Positions 58,399 through 64,000 of a stretch of DNA of 64,000 nt are shown here, in pieces. A program made the position numbers and the translations under genes. The notes beneath the pieces were generated by a model. The model made no database searches. It saw only the letters and a program-made list of their open reading frames with translations, and was not told the origin of the DNA. Position 1 is the first letter of the stretch; each line of letters starts with the position of its first letter. Source of the DNA: Chthonomonas calidirosea (GTDB taxonomy: Bacteria > Armatimonadota > Chthonomonadetes > Chthonomonadales > CAJBBX01); assembly GCA_020722705.1 (NCBI GenBank), contig DYKI01000004.1:47816-111815 (forward strand). Reading direction: 5' to 3'.

Positions 58399-59400
58399 AT
58401 GCGATTTCCGCTCGGATTCACTCTGGCCCAGTTCAATCATCGCCGGAGAATGCTGCGCCAGGGCCAACGGCGGTTCCCCACAGTGCTGATGTTGGAGCCC
58501 CTCTACACCTGCAACCTTCAGTGCTTGGGATGCGCCGGCGAGCGGCATACGGGCAAACTTGCCGACCGGCTGACCATCGAGCAATGCCTGCAGGCTTCTG
58601 ACGACTGCGGCGCTCCGATCGTCAACATCTGCGGCGGTGAGCCCACGCTCTATCCCGAGCTTCCCGAGCTCGTGGCAGCGCTCATCGCCCGCCGACGCTA
58701 CGTTCTGCTCTGCACCAACGCCATCCGCCTGCAGGACCGCATTCTGGGGGTGATCGGGCCGGATCCTCACCTGTTCCTGATGATCCACCTCGACGGTATG
58801 CGGCAGACGCACGACATGATATGCCGGCGCGAGGGAGTGTTCGACACCGCCATCGAGGGCATTCGCGAAGCCAAAGCGCGAGGCTACACGGTCATGGTGA
58901 ACACGACGGTGTATCGCGAAACAGACATCGGCGAGGTGGAGGAGCTATGCCGCCTGGCTGCCTCTCTGCGAACGGACGGCGTCCTCATCTCACCCGGATA
59001 TGAGTTCGACACGGCGGAGGCGGGACTCTTCCTCAACGACGACGAGCGCAATGCCAAGTTCCTACGGATTCGCGAGTTTGCCCCAAGGTACAAGGTCAAC
59101 GTCACGCCGGTGTTTCTCGACTTCGCCGCCGGGCTGATCGAACTGCCCTGTTCACCGTGGTCCACGGTGAACTTCAGTCCAAACGGATGGCGAGGCCCAT
59201 GCTATCTCATCGGCGCGACACAGCACCAACGGTGGCAGGACTTCTGGGAGCAGACCGACTGGGACTACTGGGAGAGCCGTTCGGATGCTCGATGTCGGCA
59301 CTGCAGGATGCACAGCGGATTTGAGCATAGCGCGGTTGAGCACGCAATGGCAACTCCGACCGGCAGGATCAGACTCGGCATCTGGACCATCTCGAGGTAG
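58399..59400 (+). CDS. hpnH: adenosyl-hopene transferase HpnH (radical SAM)
   Basis: MLEPLYTCNLQCLGCAGERHTGKLADRLTIEQCLQASDDCGAPIVNICGGEPTLYPEL (CxxxCxxC with HpnH-like context). Confidence 0.94.
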   Translation: MRFPLGFTLAQFNHRRRMLRQGQRRFPTVLMLEPLYTCNLQCLGCAGERHTGKLADRLTIEQCLQASDDCGAPIVNICGGEPTLYPELPELVAALIARRRYVLLCTNAIRLQDRILGVIGPDPHLFLMIHLDGMRQTHDMICRREGVFDTAIEGIREAKARGYTVMVNTTVYRETDIGEVEELCRLAASLRTDGVLISPGYEFDTAEAGLFLNDDERNAKFLRIREFAPRYKVNVTPVFLDFAAGLIELPCSPWSTVNFSPNGWRGPCYLIGATQHQRWQDFWEQTDWDYWESRSDARCRHCRMHSGFEHSAVEHAMATPTGRIRLGIWTISR

Positions 59401-59407
59401 CGCTTCG

Positions 59408-60436
59408 ATGCCTGATACGGTCCTGGTTCTCGGCGCATCGGGCTTCGTCGGATACCACATCGCGCGTGCCCTTGTGGGGCGTGGCGTTCGGGTGCGGGGG
59501 CTGGTGCGCCCCACTAGCCCTCGCGAGGACCTTGACACATTGGGGGTGGCGTGCGCGGTCGGCAACCTGTTGGAGCCGGAGAGTCTCGTTCGCGCCATGG
59601 ACGGCTGCGCCAGTGTTTATCATGCCGCTGCCGATTACCGGCTCTGGGCACGGGACGTTCGAAGCCTTTACGAGACCAACGTGACAGGAACGGCCAATGT
59701 CATCCGTGCCGCCCACCAAGCCGGAGTCTCCAAAGTCATCTACACCAGCACAGTCGGCGCGCTTGGTCTGCCCGCCGACGGGGGCGTAGGCACCGAAGAC
59801 ACACCGGTTAAGCTCGCCGACATGATCGGCCACTATAAGAGAAGCAAGTTCCTCGCTGAGAGAGAAGCACGGAACGTCGCCGGTGAACTCGGCGTCCGAC
59901 TATATGTGGTCCACCCCACCACCCCGGTCGGTGAGAGGGACATCAAGCCGACGCCGACCGGCCAGATCATAACGGACTTCCTGCGCGGGCGGATGCCAGC
60001 CTATATCGAAACGGGCCTGAACATCGTGGATGTACGGGATGTTGCGGAGGGCCACATTCTGGCCGGATCGAGGGGACAGCCGGGTCGGTCATACATTCTG
60101 GGCTGCAAGAACATGACACTGAAGCAGATACTGGACACGCTGAGCTCGGTGTCAGGACGCAAGCCTCCATGGGCACGACTGCCGTACGCCGTTGCGTATG
60201 GAACCGCGGTCCTCGACACCTGGATCAGCATGGCGATCCCGGGTCGTGAGCCCCGCGCTTCCCTTGAAGCGGTTCGCATGGCGGCCAAGCGCATGTTCTT
60301 CGATGCTTCGCGTGCCGTCTGCGAGCTGGGCATGCCCCAATCGCCCGTAGAGGAGGCGCTCGAACGGGCAGTCCGATGGTTCATTGACCACGGCTATGCG
60401 CCTGCTCCGCACACAGGAGGAGTTCGACAGATATGA
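59408..60436 (+). CDS. hpnA: hopanoid-associated sugar epimerase HpnA
   Basis: VLVLGASGFVGYHIARALVGRGVRVRGLVRPTSPREDL, VYHAAADYRLWARDVRSLYETNVTGTANVIRAA. Confidence 0.92.
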   Translation: MPDTVLVLGASGFVGYHIARALVGRGVRVRGLVRPTSPREDLDTLGVACAVGNLLEPESLVRAMDGCASVYHAAADYRLWARDVRSLYETNVTGTANVIRAAHQAGVSKVIYTSTVGALGLPADGGVGTEDTPVKLADMIGHYKRSKFLAEREARNVAGELGVRLYVVHPTTPVGERDIKPTPTGQIITDFLRGRMPAYIETGLNIVDVRDVAEGHILAGSRGQPGRSYILGCKNMTLKQILDTLSSVSGRKPPWARLPYAVAYGTAVLDTWISMAIPGREPRASLEAVRMAAKRMFFDASRAVCELGMPQSPVEEALERAVRWFIDHGYAPAPHTGGVRQI

Positions 60437-60455
60437 CACGGGCCGGAAGAACAGG

Positions 60456-61403
60456 ATGATGTTGCCGCCGATGATATCCGCCGCAGGGCGCACGATCGAG
60501 GTCGCCGACGAGGTAGGGTTCTGCTTCGGCGTCCGGCGCGCAATCAGCCTGACCGACCACGCGCTTGAAGCCGGCGGCCCCGTCTACATTTACGGGGACC
60601 TTGTGCATAACCGAAACGTCACCGACGAGCTCGAACGCAAGGGACTTCGCAAGGTCAAGAACGTGGACGGCGCATCGGGCGGGACGATGGTGATCAGGGC
60701 GCACGGTCTGCCGCAGGTCGAGGTGGCTCATGTGCGCTCAAAGGGCCTCGACATTGTGGATGCGACCTGTCCCATCGTCTTGCGCGCTCAGGAGGCGGCG
60801 CAGACCCTCGAGGACCGCGGCTGCCAGGTAGTGATCGTCGGCGACGCCCATCATGCGGAGATCAAGGGGATCATCGGCGCATTGCGCAAGCCGGCGCTCG
60901 TCGTGGATTCGGTAGAGGAGCTGCGTGCTGCCAAGGCCGAGCGGAGACTTCGCCGAAAGGTTGGCGTGATCTTCCAGACCACTCACGCGCTGGAGCTGTG
61001 CAAGGATATCCTTGGCGAGCTGGTTTTCATGTGCAAGGAAGTGCAGATCATCAACACCATCTGCCGGCCCGTGCAGGCTCGGCAGAACAATGCCCTCGAT
61101 CTTGCCGAGCGGAACGACTTGATGCTGGTGGTGGGCAGCACGACCAGTGCGAACACCGTCGAGCTGGCCGAGCTGTGCCGCCTCCACAACCCGTGCACGG
61201 TGCAGATACAAAGCGCCGACGAGCTGCGGGACGAGGACTTCGAGTGGGCGTCCAGCGTGGGGATCGCCTCGGGGCTCTCAACACCGGTTGACCTTGTTGT
61301 TGCGGTTCGCGACAAGCTTCTCGCTTCAACCGCGCCTATCAGGCCCGATCGGCGCCCGGAGCGGTGCTGCCATCCGGAAGCCGAGGCGACAAATGAGATG
61401 TGA
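60456..61403 (+). CDS. ispH: 4-hydroxy-3-methylbut-2-enyl diphosphate reductase
   Basis: GFCFGVRRAISLTDHALEAGGPVYIYGDLVHNRNVTDELERKGL, IRAHGLPQ, DATCPIVLRAQEAA. Confidence 0.96.
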   Translation: MMLPPMISAAGRTIEVADEVGFCFGVRRAISLTDHALEAGGPVYIYGDLVHNRNVTDELERKGLRKVKNVDGASGGTMVIRAHGLPQVEVAHVRSKGLDIVDATCPIVLRAQEAAQTLEDRGCQVVIVGDAHHAEIKGIIGALRKPALVVDSVEELRAAKAERRLRRKVGVIFQTTHALELCKDILGELVFMCKEVQIINTICRPVQARQNNALDLAERNDLMLVVGSTTSANTVELAELCRLHNPCTVQIQSADELRDEDFEWASSVGIASGLSTPVDLVVAVRDKLLASTAPIRPDRRPERCCHPEAEATNEM

Positions 61404-61406
61404 CCC

Positions 61407-63932
<2,526 letters not shown>

Positions 63933-63946
63933 GGTCGTGCGAGCAC

Positions 63947-64000
63947 GGGAGGGCGAGGCTCCGTGGGAGGGCGAGGCTCCGTGGGAGGGCGAGGCTCCGT
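63947..64000. repeat. 18-bp tandem repeat, three exact copies, reaching the window edge
   Basis: (GGGAGGGCGAGGCTCCGT)x3; unit is the reverse complement of part of the 12695-12801 repeat. Confidence 0.95.

Noticed and set aside
63947-64000. 18-bp array as a CRISPR array
   Set aside because: Contiguous units without spacers.

Overview
The window is 64 kb of GC-rich (by eye) bacterial chromosome, densely packed with protein-coding genes. No rRNA, tRNA, CRISPR array, prophage or IS transposase was recognised. Recognisable content in order: the C-terminal part of an RND efflux pump with a PII-like partner; a Ser/Thr kinase with TPR-like repeats; a GDPD; an ANTAR response regulator with a GAF/HisKA_2-type sensor kinase; an L10 leader RNA followed by rplJ-rplL; ispE; a DAHP synthase; a TetR/ECF sigma region; a sugar-processing cluster (two TIM-barrel epimerase-like proteins, an AraA/FucI-like isomerase, a RhaT-like transporter, a DUF4380-like protein); a ParB-like protein; an ECF sigma/anti-sigma/STN-domain operon; a 1562-bp direct duplication of a DUF4139-type gene bracketing a DUF4143-type AAA ATPase; a symporter/DUF885/sulfatase/glycerate kinase region; lepA; cdaA-cdaR; a hopanoid locus (shc-hpnH-hpnA-ispH-hpnG-like); and PII-amt. 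The most unusual structures are the repeat-ATPase-repeat arrangement with a 41-bp palindrome in front of the ATPase, a dispersed GC-rich REP-like repeat found in several convergent intergenic gaps, a shared putative TetR operator at two promoters, and an ECF operon whose terminal gene joins an STN-like domain to a zinc ribbon. All family names come from reading the translations; no database search was run. Taxonomy cannot be fixed from the sequence; Armatimonadota or another deep bacterial lineage is only a guess.
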